Positions 34,115 through 35,151 of a stretch of 35,151 bases of DNA are shown in pieces. Within the stretch, counting starts at the first letter, position 1. Every line of letters starts with the position of its first letter. Below the pieces are notes generated by a model that did no database searches, was not told where the DNA came from, and worked only from the letters and a program-made list of their open reading frames with translations. The stretch lies in contig JABDLS010000112.1 in the NCBI GenBank assembly GCA_013002885.1, forward strand, positions 1 through 35,151, written 5' to 3'. The DNA comes from Gemmatimonadota bacterium (lineage in GTDB: Bacteria; Gemmatimonadota; Gemmatimonadetes; Longimicrobiales; Gaopeijiaceae). The position numbers and the translations under genes are program-made.

Positions 34115-35112
34115 GAGAAGCCTTGGCATGCCCGACGACGGGCCGCCGAGTCGGGTGGTTGGGGGCGGTCGCTGCCCTCCTATTCGTTCTCTCGGCACCC
34201 GCCGAGGCTCAGATTTCCTATCAGGAAGGACAGAATGTCGCCCCGGCCTACGAAGGATGGCTGGAAAACGAAGACGGCTCATACACCATGGTCTTCGGCT
34301 ACATGAATCGGAACTGGGCCGAGGAGCTGGACGTGCCGGTGGGGGACGAGAACTACTTCTCCCCAGGCCCACGCGACCAGGGTCAGCCCACCCACTTCCT
34401 GCCGCGCCGAAACCGGTTCGTCTTCCTGGTGGACCTACCCGCCGACTTCGGGGACCAGGAGATGGTGTGGACGCTCACCACGGCCGGTCGCACCGAACGG
34501 GCGTACGGGACTCTGGGAATCGATCAGCGCCTGGACAACATCGTCATCGCCTCGGAAACCGGGGCCTTGGGCATCGGAGCGAGCGACGCGGAGACGAGGG
34601 CGAATCAGGCCCCGCTCATCACCGTAGAGGGAGGCAACGAGTACCGCGTCGGCGTGGGACAGCCCCTAGAACTCGCCGTGCGGATGGAGGATGACGGCTT
34701 GGCTCGTGCCATCGAGCGCTGGCACGCCCGCCAGGAGGGGGCGGCTCAGGAGGCGGCGGAGCGCGATGGCCCGCCGCGCCTGTCACGGGCGCAACTCCGC
34801 CCACCGACCCGGATCACCGTTCAAAAGATTGTCTGGCATCACGTTGCCTGGTTCCTTTACAGGGGCGAGGGCGAAGGCACACCGAGCTTCGATCCGCCTC
34901 AGGTGAAGACCTGGGAGGACACCCGATCGGGGGCGAATTCGCCATGGGCTCCGCTCTGGACTCGGACGCCCGTCCCTGACGACGGTATCTGGCGTACGAC
35001 CGTGACGTTCGATGAGCCCGGGACATACATCCTCCGGGCGCGCGGGGATGATGGCGCCTTGTATCACGATCAGGATGTGAAGGTCGTGGTGTCGCGGGTC
35101 ACCTCGGAATAG
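34111..35112 (+). CDS. Secreted protein of unknown function, partner of the heme-copper protein
   Basis: A 333-aa exported protein with a signal peptide (hydrophobic core LGAVAALLFVLSA, cleavage near AEA-QI). The mature part is predicted beta-rich, with YTMVFGYMNRNWAEELDVPVG and NYFSPGPRDQGQPTHFLPRR near the front, and WRTTVTFDEPGTYILRARGDDG at the end, which looks like an Ig-like or cupredoxin-like closing strand pair. No CxxCH or metal motif is obvious. The ATG at 34111 overlaps the stop of the heme-copper gene (ATGA), so the two are co-translated and probably act together. I do not recognise a characterised family. Confidence 0.8.
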   Translation: MREALACPTTGRRVGWLGAVAALLFVLSAPAEAQISYQEGQNVAPAYEGWLENEDGSYTMVFGYMNRNWAEELDVPVGDENYFSPGPRDQGQPTHFLPRRNRFVFLVDLPADFGDQEMVWTLTTAGRTERAYGTLGIDQRLDNIVIASETGALGIGASDAETRANQAPLITVEGGNEYRVGVGQPLELAVRMEDDGLARAIERWHARQEGAAQEAAERDGPPRLSRAQLRPPTRITVQKIVWHHVAWFLYRGEGEGTPSFDPPQVKTWEDTRSGANSPWAPLWTRTPVPDDGIWRTTVTFDEPGTYILRARGDDGALYHDQDVKVVVSRVTSE

Positions 35113-35151
35113 TCGAGGGCCTTCTCGGGGTCCACATCCGCAATCGGGGGC
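35113..35151. other. Window end, no feature seen
   Basis: The last 39 nt follow the stop codon of the secreted protein. No start, hairpin or promoter is distinguishable in so short a piece. Confidence 0.5.

Overview
The window is about 35 kb of GC-rich bacterial chromosome, densely packed with genes. I infer a Gemmatimonadota-like organism, or a close high-GC relative. The grounds are a Ser/Thr kinase fused to a TolB-type propeller, an orphan double-domain ADOP-type permease paired with a PadR regulator, frequent GTG and TTG starts, and secreted heme-c/copper proteins. No rRNA, tRNA, CRISPR array, insertion sequence or phage gene was seen.

Region 1 (about 232-15288, + strand) is a long run of tightly coupled catabolic genes, most overlapping by 1-8 nt or a few nt apart: M32 carboxypeptidase, class I/II aminotransferase, VOC/epimerase-like protein, aspartoacylase-family hydrolase, PuuE-type allantoinase/deacetylase, AllA-like ureidoglycolate lyase, GntR/FCD regulator, NAD-dependent epimerase, Gfo/Idh/MocA oxidoreductase, oligopeptide-type binding lipoprotein and two permeases (no ATPase), a second Gfo/Idh/MocA enzyme, an SDR and an M20 peptidase. 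The combination suggests uptake and stepwise breakdown of an amide- or ureide-linked sugar or amino-acid compound. The substrate is unknown.

Region 2 (15289-21863, + strand) holds a small membrane protein, a PadR regulator with clear repeat operators and a consensus -10, the ADOP permease, a DUF937 protein with EF-hand-like loops, a secreted matrixin-type metalloprotease with a coiled-coil domain, and a K+-channel-like protein with two RCK/TrkA-N domains and an unusual filter.

Region 3 (21913-27379) has the kinase-TolB gene (-), a standalone TipAS-domain gene (+), and katG (-) convergent with it. The TipAS gene is preceded by a near-copy of the tipA-type MerR operator set in a 19-bp promoter spacer, which is the most striking regulatory signal here.

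Region 4 (27531-32264) is a copper/redox module: a sulfocyanin-like blue-copper lipoprotein (-), a NarL-type response regulator and PAS histidine kinase (-), and, divergently, a tandem universal stress protein and a NirK-like copper nitrite reductase lipoprotein (+) whose type-1 axial Met is replaced by Gly. Oppositely oriented intrinsic terminators and a possible attenuator lie upstream of the cupredoxin.

Region 5 (32265-35151) is a 452-nt gap with structured DNA, followed by a two-gene unit: a secreted c-heme protein fused to a PHM-like copper monooxygenase fold, and a secreted partner of unknown function.
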